A stretch of 64,000 nucleotides of DNA, taken from positions 1,607,063 to 1,671,062 of the forward strand of contig SCFE01000107.1 of assembly GCA_004352715.1 (NCBI GenBank), given 5' to 3'. The position numbers were made by a program, and so were the translations under genes. The stretch's first letter is position 1; every line of letters starts with the position of its first letter. Below the pieces are notes generated by a model that saw only the letters and a list, made by a program, of their open reading frames with translations, was not told where the DNA came from and did no database searches. The stretch comes from Hofstenia miamia. Lineage: Eukaryota > Xenacoelomorpha > Acoela. Below are positions 34,975 to 46,256 of the stretch, piece after piece.

Positions 34975-36803
34975 CTAAATTGAAACCATTGGTAAAATAC
35001 TTGTATTGTTTTTTCTTTGTTTCTTCTCCTCAAATGCTATAGCTTTATCTTTAATCTGCTTATTTGCTTGTTTGAGCAAAGGCCAAAATCTTTTAAGCAT
35101 GCTAAAGCTCTTTTCTGCTAATGTAACATCCTCCACCTAGCTTGTTACGCTGTGTTTAATCACTGCTAAGGGATGCTTGTAANAGCGTTAGTTTGCTCAA
35201 TTTAATTTGTCAATTACCTCTTGATCGGCTAACAAGTTTCTTATTTTGACCAATATTAAATCTTAGTTGCATTTTACAAAAATAAACTAAAGTTCATTAA
35301 CTAAATTTTTTACAATTAATTTCAATTGATAATCATTCGACGTTATTCAGCTTTTAGTTGCCTTTTTTGGATGATGCTACACTAATAAAATAACTCCACC
35401 AAATTCAGCAATCAGGAATAAAGGACTGCCATTTAATAAGTTGGTTGTAATGCCCAAAAACTTTATGCCATCTTTCCATTTGACTGTAGCACTTACAATT
35501 GAATCATTTTTGTTTCTTTCAAATGAAGGTTGATAAGAAATTCTAAGATGTGGCTTAAAGTTTTCTACTGTAAATTCCTGTTTAGAAATTTCTAGCATTG
35601 TCTTGAATTCAGAGGAAAAAAACCATGAATAATCATTAATTAAGGATGATAAAATTTTCAATTTAAACAAAATACTGTCAATTCCTATACTATGGTTTGA
35701 AAATAGCATATCCATTTCATAAAAACTTCCAGAAAGCATAGCCCACACACCAGCATCGCCTTCTGTAATGTACAATGTGGGCGTAATTTGTTCTGATTTT
35801 TTCCAATGTGAAGGTCCTTGTATTAAGTAAAGAGAAAATGGTGGCAATTTAGATACATTTTCAAGTCGCAACCTTTCTAAAATAATACAAATTTCTTTAC
35901 TTATATTTTCATTCAAATTTTCAGTAAATTGGCTTCTGGTTGAAGCCTCATGTGAAGCAGTGATTGCAGTAACTTGATTTGTAGTGATGGTTTCTGCATT
36001 AGTATGTGTTGCTGACATTCTCGAGGAAGTAGTCTCAATAGTTAAATGATTAGTTGTAGTAATCATATTTGTTAAGAAATCTGTTGAACTAATGTCTGTT
36101 TTGCTGAATTTGGTGTTAAAACTATTTCTTGTTGATGTTTCAATTCCTGTTGTTGTAGCAAATATTGTTGTTGATGCCTTTTTTGTGATTAATGGTTGTG
36201 ACGTTGTTTCTTTTTGGTCTTCAGTTGAAGTAGCCTCACTTTCTAAAGTTGTAGTTATCACCTTATTTTCTAGTTTAGTTTGAATGATATTCAGAGTAGA
36301 TTTGATGATAAGATCAATGTTTTGTTCTTCAAAAAATTTGCTTTTAAAAATTCCCCAGTCACTACATGAAACATGAGAAGAAAGAGCCTTTAAGCAATTT
36401 TTATATTCCTGACACTCATAGTAAAATTTTGATGGACATAGTGAGGTTGGATCACAATTGTCAATATTTTTTTCCAAACAATCACATATGTCAGCGGATT
36501 CTCGTTTGTAGCAATCAGTACAACTGTCACAAGCAGAATTAGTGATAATGCTTGGAACATAGTTTGCATAGTCAAAGAATGTGGAAGTTTCTATTGAAAA
36601 CTCATCATTGTCGTTAAATTTATCAATTTCATAAGTTATTCTATCCCAATCACATTTGAAATCACTGTCATCACTTACTAAATCTTCTAAGCACTTCATG
36701 TACTCCTTACATTCATTAGTATTCTTTGAATGTGAAGTTCCATCGCAATATGCAAATGAACAGCTGCCTGAAACATCTGCAAGACATTGACACACTTGCT
36801 CAC
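34975..36803 (-). CDS. Last exon of a Cys-rich membrane protein gene, interrupted by a solo LTR
   Basis: Exon 4 begins after ATTTTAG at 36804. The codon split with exon 3 reads Ser, then EQVCQCLADV. Two Cys modules follow, each CxC-x7-C-x4/5-C-x7/11-C-x5-CL-x8-11-C (about 36790-36630 and 36500-36360). Then comes a Ser/Thr-rich stalk of about 120 residues (TTTLESEATSTEDQKETTSQ and on) and a globular part with WAMLSGSFYEMDMLF and FKPHLRISYQPSFERN. It ends in a hydrophobic stretch (SPLFLIAEFGGVILL). An LTR (35122-35381) sits after that stretch. Across it the frame resumes as AEKSFSMLKRFWPLLKQ and ends at TAG 34977-34975. In the sequenced allele translation stops at the LTR border (GTG TAG). No family is recognised with confidence. 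Confidence 0.7.
35122..35381. mobile_element. Solo LTR D of the TGTAAC...GCTACA family inside a host exon, with 4-bp target duplication
   Basis: Starts TGTAACATCC, ends GGATGATGCTACA, and is flanked by CTAA at 35118-35121 and 35382-35385. A single N at 35183 replaces the LTR interior. The 198 bases after the N (35184-35381) are identical to the end of LTR A (27505-27702). The 61 bases before it differ from LTR A at several sites. The LTR truncates the host reading frame. Confidence 0.88.
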
Positions 36804-37135
36804 CTAAAATATAAATACAGTAATTTGTTGGAAAAGTGGGAGGTCATTTAGAATACAAAGGATTAAAACTTTCCCAAATTGCTATAAGTTTTTAGTCCCA
36901 TTAATTATTATTGAATTTATGAAACTCGAAAATTATGCAATTATCAAAAATACCATAAAGAAGAACTTGTTGGTTGACCTTAAAAAGCCTCTCATTTATT
37001 TCAACAGACAAAACGCTTTTCTAAATTTACAAAGTATTTTCTCAGAGCCTATTAGCAAATTTGAAAATTTTGTGCATGGATAGGTCTATTGCCAAACATA
37101 CTTGATACAATGCTGAAAAATTCTCATTAAATACT

Positions 37136-37240
37136 AAATATATATATATATATATATATATATNNNNNNNNNNNNNNNNNNNNNNNNNNNNNNNNNNNNN
37201 NNNNNNNNNNNNNNNNNNNNNNNATATATATATATCACTT
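37136..37240. repeat. (AT)n microsatellite with a 60-N gap
   Basis: TA runs on both sides of the Ns at 37164-37223, in the long third intron of the Cys-rich gene. 36810-37130 and 37240-37440 have no other feature. Confidence 0.95.
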
Positions 37241-37453
37241 TTTGCGACCTTTAGGTCGAATATACAAATGTCTAAATTAACATTAAACATAAATGCAATT
37301 TTACAAAATTATTATATTCATTGGATATAATGGAGATACCACACTATAACATAATGACACACACACTTAAATTGTGTCGCAAAAATCATTGTTCCACCAT
37401 AATTTATGATCAACCATTAGAGGTTCATGTCATTATTCTCTTTTTGTTATATA

Positions 37454-38243
37454 CAGTACTGGCCAAAAGTTTGGGAACACTTTCCAAATTTAGAAATTTC
37501 TAGTATTTTATACTAAAAAACGCAATGTACAAACAATATCATAACACAAAGTAAAAACAATATGATAACCCCGTGTGTTAATTCAGAAAGACTCACTAAT
37601 ATTTTGTTGTGACACGCAACAAATTGTCGGCTCACCAACTTCTGTGATAATTTGGGTGCTATAACTGCGAATGGGCGTGCTTGTCTGCATTTTGTTCCAA
37701 CAAGACAGTCACAGCCAAGGGCTACCTCAAAATTATTCAGGAAAAAGTTCCCATATTTATGCAGATTCACAAACATCTGTACTACAACAAGATGGTGCTC
37801 CTTGCCACAGAGCCAAAATTGTGAAACTGTGGATTACATCACAAGACTTCAGGCTGTTTGAGAACTGGCCGGGAAACTCCCCAGACCTCAAAGTCATAGA
37901 AAATTGCTGGCATCACATTAAAAACTGTATGAGGAAGCGCCAATGCACATCACTCGACGATCTGAAGGAGCAAATTAAAGTGTTATGGTGCACAGAGATT
38001 ACTGATGATTATTGTAGAAAGCTGGTCGAGTCAATGTCAAATCGCATTGCTGCGTGTTTGGCCAATAATGACGGACATACAAAATATTAGTGAGTTTTTA
38101 TGAATTAACTATTTACTTTTTACACGGTGTTATCATATTGTTTTTACATTGTGTTATTATATTGTTTCTACATTTCGTTTTTTACTGTAAAATATAAAAA
38201 TGTATAAATTTGGAAAGTGTTCCTAAACTTTTGGCCAGTACTG
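37454..38243 (+). mobile_element. Tc1-like transposon with long inverted repeats, internally deleted (790 bp)
   Basis: Flanked by TA (37452-37453 and 38244-38245). Ends CAGTACTGGCCAAAAGTTTG and its complement. The inverted repeats continue with good similarity for about 150 bases (to about 37602 and from about 38086), with matching blocks such as ACACTTTCCAAATTTA, AACAATATGATAAC and ACTCACTAATATTTTGT. Full-length relatives would be about 1.3-1.6 kb, so half the element is lost. Confidence 0.92.
37640..38090 (+). pseudogene. Tc1-like transposase C-terminal half
   Basis: Two overlapping frames. The first has GAITANGRACLHF, equivalent to the V-W-G-x-x-x-x-x-G block. The second (37671-38090) has LQQDGAPCHRA, holding the second catalytic Asp, and NWPGNSPDLKVIENCWHHIK, holding the third acidic residue (Glu of IENCW). 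I count 35 residues between them, one more than the common DD34E. The N-terminal DNA-binding domain and first catalytic Asp are deleted, and a frameshift lies near 37700. Not functional. Confidence 0.88.
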
Positions 38244-38249
38244 TATATA

Positions 38250-39400
38250 TTTGGTTATTGATTTATATCCGACGCTAAATGTTTTCAAAAACCTCATCAT
38301 GACCGGTTTCCAAACAAAAATCCTTGAAAGTATTTCTTTGTATTACCTACCCCTATTGTAAATATATTTAAGTTCAATAGAATCTTGCGGGAAAAATGGC
38401 AAAAAATAGATATTTTAGGGCAAAAGTGCGATTCCCGTTAAATGCCTTAGAAATTTCTATAGCAAAACGGAAATCAAATCAAATCTTCTGCGTGAGCGGG
38501 ATTTAAAACTCTTGTAGCTTTGAAACAATTTTCTTCAATGAAAATTATTTTATTTTACTCTCTACATTTGCCTGTTTCAACTAACAACTTTCGTAAATGC
38601 ATTCGTCGAAAAATGGTATTTGAAAAAAGACTAGTCTTATTGGCACATATTTTTACATTGTGGATTATAACCAATTCTAACAAAGGTTGTTTTTGTGCTT
38701 CCTAAGGATGGTTTCAGAACAATGTGCTGTTAAATGATATACTGCAGATATACATACAAAATTTGTGATTTATGTAATAAAAACTGAAAAACGCGGGTAA
38801 ACAAAAACTGATTGTACAAAAATCTTGCATTTTCATATTGCTCAAATTGCTCAAATAGCGCAAATAACACTGTTCATTTAAGTTAATGCCAATTTAGCCC
38901 ACTTTATGATTTCTACCAAAAAATTTCTTTAATTTAAGTTTGATAGAAAAAATCTTGGTATCTTACGAACGTATAAAAAATCTATGCACTGAAATTAAAT
39001 ACTTAAGTTTAAATTAGACACTTAAATAAAATTTAAAATTGTAATTATTGTTTTTCAACACATTGTTTTGAAATTTTGCGTAATACAATATCATTTGTGA
39101 TATTTCGCTAATTATTTCCAAAACTTTAGCCCAAGTCCCACCCAGCTGAACACCGCAGATATCCAGCTTGTCCTAGAGAGCATTGGTATAATGACTAGAA
39201 TTATACATTTCTACCCCATTCAATTACAGCTTAATAATGATCTCTAAACTTTTAAAATTAATCTACATCTGTGAACATCCATCATTGCAACTGGTACAAT
39301 TTTGTTACCACTTTTGAAAATATAATATACAATAATATTAACCTGTATATTATTAGGTAGAGTTTGGCGATTAATTGCTTAATATATTTGAATAAAAATC
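38250..39400. other. AT-rich DNA, nothing recognised
   Basis: Intron DNA of the minus-strand gene by position. Short frames (38520-38705) show no protein-like features. Confidence 0.4.
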
Positions 39401-39407
39401 TTAAATT

Positions 39408-39600
39408 TATATATATATATATANNNNNNNNNNNNNNNNNNNNNNNNNNNNNNNNNNNNNNNNNNNNNNNNNNNNNNNNNNNNNNNNNNNNNNNNNNNNN
39501 NNNNNNNNNNNNNNNNNNNNNNNNNNNNNNNNNNNNNNNNNNNNNNNNNNNNNNNNNNNNNNNNNNNNNNNATATATATATATATATATATATACATATA
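39408..39600. repeat. (AT)n microsatellite with a 148-N gap
   Basis: TA runs on both edges of the Ns at 39424-39571. Confidence 0.95.
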
Positions 39601-39779
39601 CATCATTCCTTGACCTGCCTATATCCAACCAATGTTAACAATGCGGTAGTCACATTTCAGAAACCTACTGCAAAGTCAATTTTGATGCTATGGGTATAAA
39701 AATATATCATTCTCTAGCTAATCAATAGCTCCATGTGCCAATTTTGTTTGATTTTCGTTTGTTTTACCCTAAGGGTTAA

Positions 39780-42700
39780 ATCTATGCTTCTGTGGGACCA
39801 GGATTGGTCAAATGAAATTTTTTTGGTACCATAGTCTCATTGGTGTCATTGTACAATTAGCAGATACTATTAGTAATATTCTGAAATCTGTGTTTGAAGA
39901 TCCATCATTTTGGTCCCAACCTCATTGAGTTTTTTACCCTCAGGTATCAGTCTAATGTGAATAGAAGGTCTGCAGAAACCGAGCTTCATCAAATTTACCT
40001 TTCTATATTATAGAGGATTCCTAAGGTCTGTGCATAAAATGTTCCATCATTAGTTGTACTGTTAATCTGTACCAATACTATATCTTAATAAATATTTACA
40101 GAACCTGTTACAAGTGGAGTAAATATGCTCGCATTCACCAGGATTGAAAGGAATTGCATGATATTGTCTTATACCCAGTTGCTTGATTTCGCCATTGGAT
40201 CCCCATCATAAATGAAGGAAAATAACCTTTTTCATAAGGGCTTCCTTAATCTATGGAAATTTCATTGCAAGACTTTTCCTTTGTAGTATAGATTCATTGC
40301 TAAGAGCTGATCTAGATGACTTAACATCACTATAAAGAATAATATTAGAATAAATAGAATACACTTTAAAGAACATGCTTTAAGCATAATTTAAGATATT
40401 GATGTTCTCAACAAACATTATTGTCTTAGCTGACAAGCTGCTTTTGCCACTTAAAATAGCTTTCTAGAAGTCAAGTGAACAAGATCACTGTGAAATAAAA
40501 AGATATTTCCTCCCAACAAGGAAGACTAAAAGAAGTGCAAAATAGCATAAAAATAAAGGAAGGATATATTGATCTGCATTGCCATTGAAATACTTCAAAT
40601 AGTATTTGCTCTTATATTATTCATTGAAGGGTTGAAAACTGATCCTAAATCAGAAACTTGGAGCGATCTGTTAGGGTGGGGCATGTTGCTAGCCAAATAA
40701 GATCCATAGCAACATTTGATAATAATAATCAGATAAAGTAGGGATTAGGGATTTCTCAATTCATCATAATAATGGTTTTGATGAATAAATTTTGAGCAAG
40801 CCCAAATCAAGAAATCTGGTTTCTATAAATTCTTCTCGGTATTTTTTTAAACAAGACAATTTTTCCTGTAGCAAGAGTTAGTGATATTGCCATGAATTCA
40901 TTCATAACCCAATCATGCTTACCCAATACAAACGTATGATCCACATGGCTTATTATTACTTCTCCTGCTGGTTTTGAGGAATCCAATGAATTGTATATGA
41001 ACAATATTCCATACATTTTGCATGGCTATCTCTGATTTTGCTCATTCAGCAGTTAATCTATCATGGCATCCATCCAATAGCCTAAAAACACCTACTTTAA
41101 ATTTGAACAAAATATCTGAGTACAATTTGCTGCTACAGGCAGAATGACATACTCCTCTAAATAAAATTGGCTACCCTGATAAAAAAGCTGTTCTTACATC
41201 AATTAAATTGGCTTCCCAACCATAATAACTACCAAATGATTGCATAACTAAGAAAGGTATCCCTGTAATTGTGGCAGCATATCAGCAAACACTTCTTATC
41301 CTCGTGATCAACTTTGATCTTAGAAATGATTCATAATTTACTGTTTCTATTCTACAGTCNGCCATTGAAATACTTCAAATAGTATTTGCTCTTATATTAT
41401 TCATTGAAGGGTTGAAAACTGATCCTAAATCAGAAACTTGGAGCGATCTGTTAGGGTGGGGCATGTTGCTAGCCAAATAAGATCCATAGCAACATTTGAT
41501 AATAATAATCAGATAAAGTAGGGATTAGGGATTTCTCAATTCATCATAATAATGGTTTTGATGAATAAATTTTGAGCAAGCCCAAATCAAGAAATCTGGT
41601 TTCTATAAATTCTTCTCGGTATTTTTTTAAACAAGACAATTTTTCCTGTAGCAAGAGTTAGTGATATTGCCATGAATTCATTCATAACCCAATCATGCTT
41701 ACCCAATACAAACGTATGATCCACATGGCTTATTATTACTTCTCCTGCTGGTTTTGAGGAATCCAATGAATTGTATATGAACAATATTCCATACATTTTG
41801 CATGGCTATCTCTGATTTTGCTCATTCAGCAGTTAATCTATCATGGCATCCATCCAATAGCCTAAAAACACCTACTTTAAATTTGAACAAAATATCTGAG
41901 TACAATTTGCTGCTACAGGCAGAATGACATACTCCTCTAAATAAAATTGGCTACCCTGATAAAAAAGCTGTTCTTACATCAATTAAATTGGCTTCCCAAC
42001 CATAATAACTACCAAATGATTGCATAACTAAGAAAGGTATCCCTGTAATTGTGGCAGCATATCAGCAAACACTTCTTATCCTCGTGATCAACTTTGATCT
42101 TAGAAATGATTCATAATTTACTGTTTCTATTCTACAGTCCCAGTTTAATGACATGAAATTAATAGAGGTTCTCTTATCAGGTTTATTTTAAATTTCATCA
42201 TATGCATGATTAGAGATTCAGTTCTTGACTTCAGTTTGCTTTCTTTCTTTATACTACTCCTACTATTAATAATGCTCTGACAAATCTAGAAAATAATCAC
42301 CATATCTTGCAGTACAATGTTGCTCTCATCTGGAATTTTAACTCATGGTGGCTTGCTGGTTGTTCTTGAGCACAGTTCCCCTTGTTATTATCAAGCTAGT
42401 GTTAGCAGTAAGATAAGGCGTGTTGCTGGAGCATGTAGTCACAAGACTAGAAAATTACTAATTGTCTTCATCTGAATACTCATTTCCCTCAATTTGGATC
42501 CCTTGGTTGTTACTTTCTATCTCTTGTGTGCTGGTCGATGCTATGCACCCAATACCCTAATTGTTGTTTGTATTATTTTCTGATTTATGTTGCTAACAAA
42601 CGATTGGTTTCACAATTTTTTCATACAAATTTACATAGACTTGGCATATTCAAAATCACCTTCTAATGTTTGCCTCTCTTATTAGTTATCATGCAGTGCT

Positions 42701-42900
42701 GTCTGGTGTTAAGTAAACAAAATGAACTAAATTCTATTCATTTACAAATGGAAACATGGACAGAACTAATTCTACATCCACTTATATCAATTTATTGCAA
42801 GTATGGCAGAAAGCAACACCAATTTTCAAAGTGTTGCAATTTGAGAAGGAAATCAAACTTGTCACTGGGACATGCTGTAAGAACTTGATAACAAAAAAGT
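39780..42900 (-). pseudogene. Probable Copia-type retrotransposon pol remnant
   Basis: Minus-strand pieces resemble Ty1/copia polymerase: LIDVRTAFLSG (about 41210 and 41990; compare the V-D-x-x-x-A-F-L block), then LFRGVCHS. The frame at 41016-40807, repeated at 41796-41587, has GEVIISHVDHTFVLGK, like the catalytic H-V-D-D block with the second Asp changed to His. NEFMAISLTLATGKI follows. RSALSNESILQRKSLAMKF (about 40320-40265) looks like the RNase H side. Frames are short and broken. The assignment rests on weak motif resemblance. CpG-poor, hence old. Confidence 0.4.
40581..42139. repeat. Perfect 779-bp direct duplication joined by one N (likely assembly artefact)
   Basis: 40581-41359 and 41361-42139 look identical base for base, with a single N at 41360 between them. 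No divergence in an otherwise old, CpG-depleted region argues for overlapping contig ends laid in tandem rather than a real duplication. Confidence 0.9.
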
Positions 42901-43634
42901 TCATATGTAGTAGCAAGTAAGAGAACTCATTGCATATCAGGATTGAATGATATCAACATGGGCTTCAATCAAAAAAATCTCAAAGATGATCTCTGAGCTA
43001 TTATTTTGTAATTATGTAACATAAGTTACTTTGAGTGGCATCTGCTTGCAAAGGCCTCAACATATTGGTGAAAGTATAGTATTTGAATACACTCAGGTAT
43101 GAAATTTTAAATTTCCTCCAATGTCTCCAAAAATAAATTGCAGTACACAATAGAACATACCAAATAATGGGTAGCAATGCATGACAATGATGACTAGGTG
43201 CCTTAAGATATGCAATGTGTCCTTGTGCATGCATGCAAATTATAATTCATTTGTAACCAATAGAAAAACAGATAGTATGCTACTCTCAATACTTTTGAAT
43301 GTATTAATATTTTATGAAAGGTTCCATTAATATTTCTGAACCTTCTTGACCAACAACTTGTGCAGGACCTCTCTAGATCATCCTATAACTTGAAAGAAAT
43401 GCTACTTTCAATTCAAATGAAAAGAATTTTCCTCATTTCTAATATTGCTTTTCATCGGTATTCAGAGCTGTTTGTCAAAAGATGTGCTTACTGAAACTAA
43501 CTAAGTATGTTAGGATAATTTTTCACACTATTGCTGTAAGAAAATTCTTCCAAAGTAGGAAGTTCATTTATATTTTTTTCTCTAAAGTAATGAAAGACTG
43601 CTTTGAATAGTACTGTTAGTTGCTACAGAAGTTA

Positions 43635-43655
43635 TATATATATATATATATATTA
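43635..43655. repeat. Short (AT)n tract
   Basis: About 21 bases of alternating T and A. 42900-43630 has no recognised feature. Confidence 0.8.
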
Positions 43656-43723
43656 AAACTTTGAGAGGTAGTTTGGGTTTTGCTTTTACTTCTTATGAAA
43701 AACGGAATTAGACATATTAATTC

Positions 43724-43930
43724 TTGAAGGAGAAGGTAAAATTCAGAACAGGTACTAGTATGACTCTTCTTTCATATTCAGGTAAACTGCATCTAGAGAG
43801 TACTTCGGCCACAAGAATGGAGTTAGAAAAAAAATTTTTGTTGTCCTTACGTGAGGCTATAGAACCATTGATTTGTAATATAGATTCAATGATTGGTGAC
43901 TCAGAAGATTCTCCAAATTCTTTAAAGTAA
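43724..43930 (+). CDS. Possible small coding exon, unknown
   Basis: An open frame reading SATRMELEKKFLLSLREAIE, then PLICNIDSMIGDSEDSPNSLK and TAA. A possible acceptor (TTCATATTCAG) precedes GTAAACTGC at about 43781. The opposite strand is also open here (43947-43717), so the real strand is uncertain. It lies within the third intron of the minus-strand Cys-rich gene. No family recognised. Confidence 0.2.
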   Translation: MKEKVKFRTGTSMTLLSYSGKLHLESTSATRMELEKKFLLSLREAIEPLICNIDSMIGDSEDSPNSLK

Positions 43931-44611
43931 TTGATATGCGTCATCATTTGATGCCAATTTTGTGAGAGATTAAAATCAGCTAAATTAGCTGAGGTAAATT
44001 ATTTCCAATTTCTTTTACATGAAGTAGAATCAGTTCTTTTATTATTATTTCACCAATATTTTTCCCAAAACAGTTTTCCAGTATATGAAAAGTTATTTAT
44101 TTAACATATGCATTGATTCAATAAATTAAAGGTGCCTGTTTTCAGTTTTAGAAAGTTTTTTGCGTAGCATACACAAACAAAGTTGTTTGTAGGATTGATT
44201 ATATTTAAGTGCTGTGTGTAACTAATCCAATAGAATTGCATAGATAGGAGAAAATAACCCGATTGAATTTGCATAGTTCCAAGTATTACTATATAAGCTA
44301 TACCCACTTTGCAAACATTAAAATTTAGCATTTTGTTAAATCTAAAAAGTAGCTGGATAAAGGATTCTATTATACTGTAATTCGATGATTTTTATAATTG
44401 TATCAAAATTCTTCTTGCCCATGTGCTTAAGGGTAAAATATATACCATAGTATGATAAATATGAAGTAATATACTTTGAATAGCATGCCGCTGGAATGTA
44501 GGGAAATCATTCCACACCTAGACAGCTTAACTTAAGCTCTTATATTAGAAAGATTAGTACTTACTTACAGTTTTCATTATGATTTTTTATATACCAGTAT
44601 CACATACTTAC

Positions 44612-45151
44612 TGTGGCTATCACCTTGCCAATCTGAGCAGTAGTATATTCTGCTATTTGCTAATATACTGTTGTCATTAGATATTGCACTTAAAGTTGTT
44701 TGAATATTGGTTGAATATGAGGTTTTCTCAACAAAGTGTTTAAACAATTTGTCATTTCCACAACGCTTTAGAAGACTTTCTTCTTTGTTTGCTAGACAGT
44801 TCTTAAATGTCTGACAATCGGATGCTGGTCCACTAATACAATCTTCATATGGACATTCTACAGCAACAGCAATGCATTCGCATTCCTTTTTAGCGGTAAG
44901 ACTATCACATGTTTGGACTGCAGCTCTTTTCTTCACTTCTTCAAGGCATTGTGGCACATTATCTAATGTTGCAACTGCTGCTTTTTGAGACCATTCAGGT
45001 AGAGTTTTGAATAGTGAAAATACTCCAGGTATTTTAAAATCTGACAATTTGAGGTTTATCATGTGCTCTTGGAAGTGACACTTTTCAACATTCTGTTCTA
45101 ATGACCTGATGCAATTCTTGTCAGATATTCCATTTCCAAGAAACAACAATG
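44612..45151 (-). CDS. Exon 3 of the Cys-rich membrane protein gene
   Basis: Bounded by TTATTTTAG (acceptor, ending at 45152) and CCACA/GTAAGT (donor from 44611); 540 bases, open throughout. It begins ALLFLGNGISDKNC across the phase-1 junction, then CIRSLEQNVEKCHFQ, a helical stretch with PEWSQKAAVATLDNVPQCLE, and the first Cys module: CECIAVAVECPYEDC, seven residues, C, then QTFKNCL and a final C. The module spacing (CxC-x6-C-x4-C-x7-C-x5-CL-x10-C) matches the two in exon 4. The donor phase fits the exon 4 acceptor. The next intron is about 7.8 kb and filled with transposons and gaps. Confidence 0.7.
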
Positions 45152-45264
45152 CTAAAATAAATGTTGTTAAAAGTTATAATATAATATCATTCAAGTATAT
45201 ATGACCAACTGCTTCTTTCAGATGATCTCAATTTGCAGCATAGTAACACATTAGAACATATAAC

Positions 45265-45483
45265 CTAAATACATAAACACAAATGGTTCAACATTACTCA
45301 AACGATGGTCCGGGTCAGGAATGGACCCAGCAAATTTAATTAGGTTCTTGCTGCTGTTCAAAGTGACAATCAAGGGTTCTTCCTCATAGATGTGTCCATG
45401 TAGAAACCCTTCAATCTCTCTTAACAATTTTGGATGAAATTGTTCAAAATGTGGAGCAATAGGTTTGTTACGTAAAAGTAATG
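45265..45483 (-). CDS. Exon 2 of the Cys-rich membrane protein gene
   Basis: 219 bases, open, after a pyrimidine-rich acceptor (CTTAGTTCTACTAG). Reads LLLRNKPIAPHFEQFHPKLL, REIEGFLHGHIYEEEPLIVTL, then KFAGSIPDPDHRLSNVEP and MYLG at the donor TTTAG/GTTATA. Separated from exon 3 by a 113-bp intron, and both junctions are phase 1. The same exon and intron are seen again in decayed form at 46.73-47.11 kb, which supports it being real gene sequence. It contains no Cys. No domain recognised. Confidence 0.55.
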
Positions 45484-46256
45484 CTAGTAGAACTAAGGTT
45501 AAGAAATTTACATGTTTATGGTGTATTAGTGCGATTATTTATTAACCTAAATATTTTGGACTTTAATAACAGAAATTTATCAAAAAGCAAAAAAAATTGA
45601 CCAATAAATAAATTTTTACGACTCACACGGATTATGTATTTGCTAAACGTGTAATCAAATACTGTCTCTGAGATTTAAGGAAGTATACACAAAAATTGCC
45701 TTTGCTAAAAATTTGCGGAGATACTAAAAAATTTTTTCAAGAATAGCACTAGAACAAGACATGAATTCAAATTTTTCAGAAAATAAAGAAATTTCCTAAT
45801 TAAAAATTCGATTTTAAACTAATTTTCACCGAAAAATAAAATGTTGAACTTGAAACCATAATTGCACAATTTGGTTTTCATATCTAAGCAAATTTTGTAA
45901 TAAATTTTCGACAGAAAACAAACATTTTGACTATATTGGATTATCCCCGCTTTAGTGATTATACTATAAATTAATAACAAAGATTAACAATAGTTACTAA
46001 CAGAGATTATACTATTAATATAATAAGAGCTTTTACAAGAAAGAAAGATAATTTTATTATGTATGTGCAATTCACAAGCATTCCACATCGCCTTAAATTA
46101 TAGTGACATATTTTTTGTGCCTCTAAAAGTTAATTGCGACCCTGTCATGAACACTTCCTGGCTGCACTCTACGATTATGGCATCACTAGGGCAACCATAA
46201 TGATATAATGGAATGCAGATGTTTTGCCCCCCCCTTCAGGTTCGCCCTACCCCATG

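Noticed and set aside
36092-36283. Plus-strand Val-rich frame
   Set aside because: Antisense of the Ser/Thr-rich stalk in exon 4 of the Cys-rich gene.
40807-41796. Two identical 69-codon genes
   Set aside because: Same sequence duplicated around one N; probable assembly artefact and probable retrotransposon remnant.
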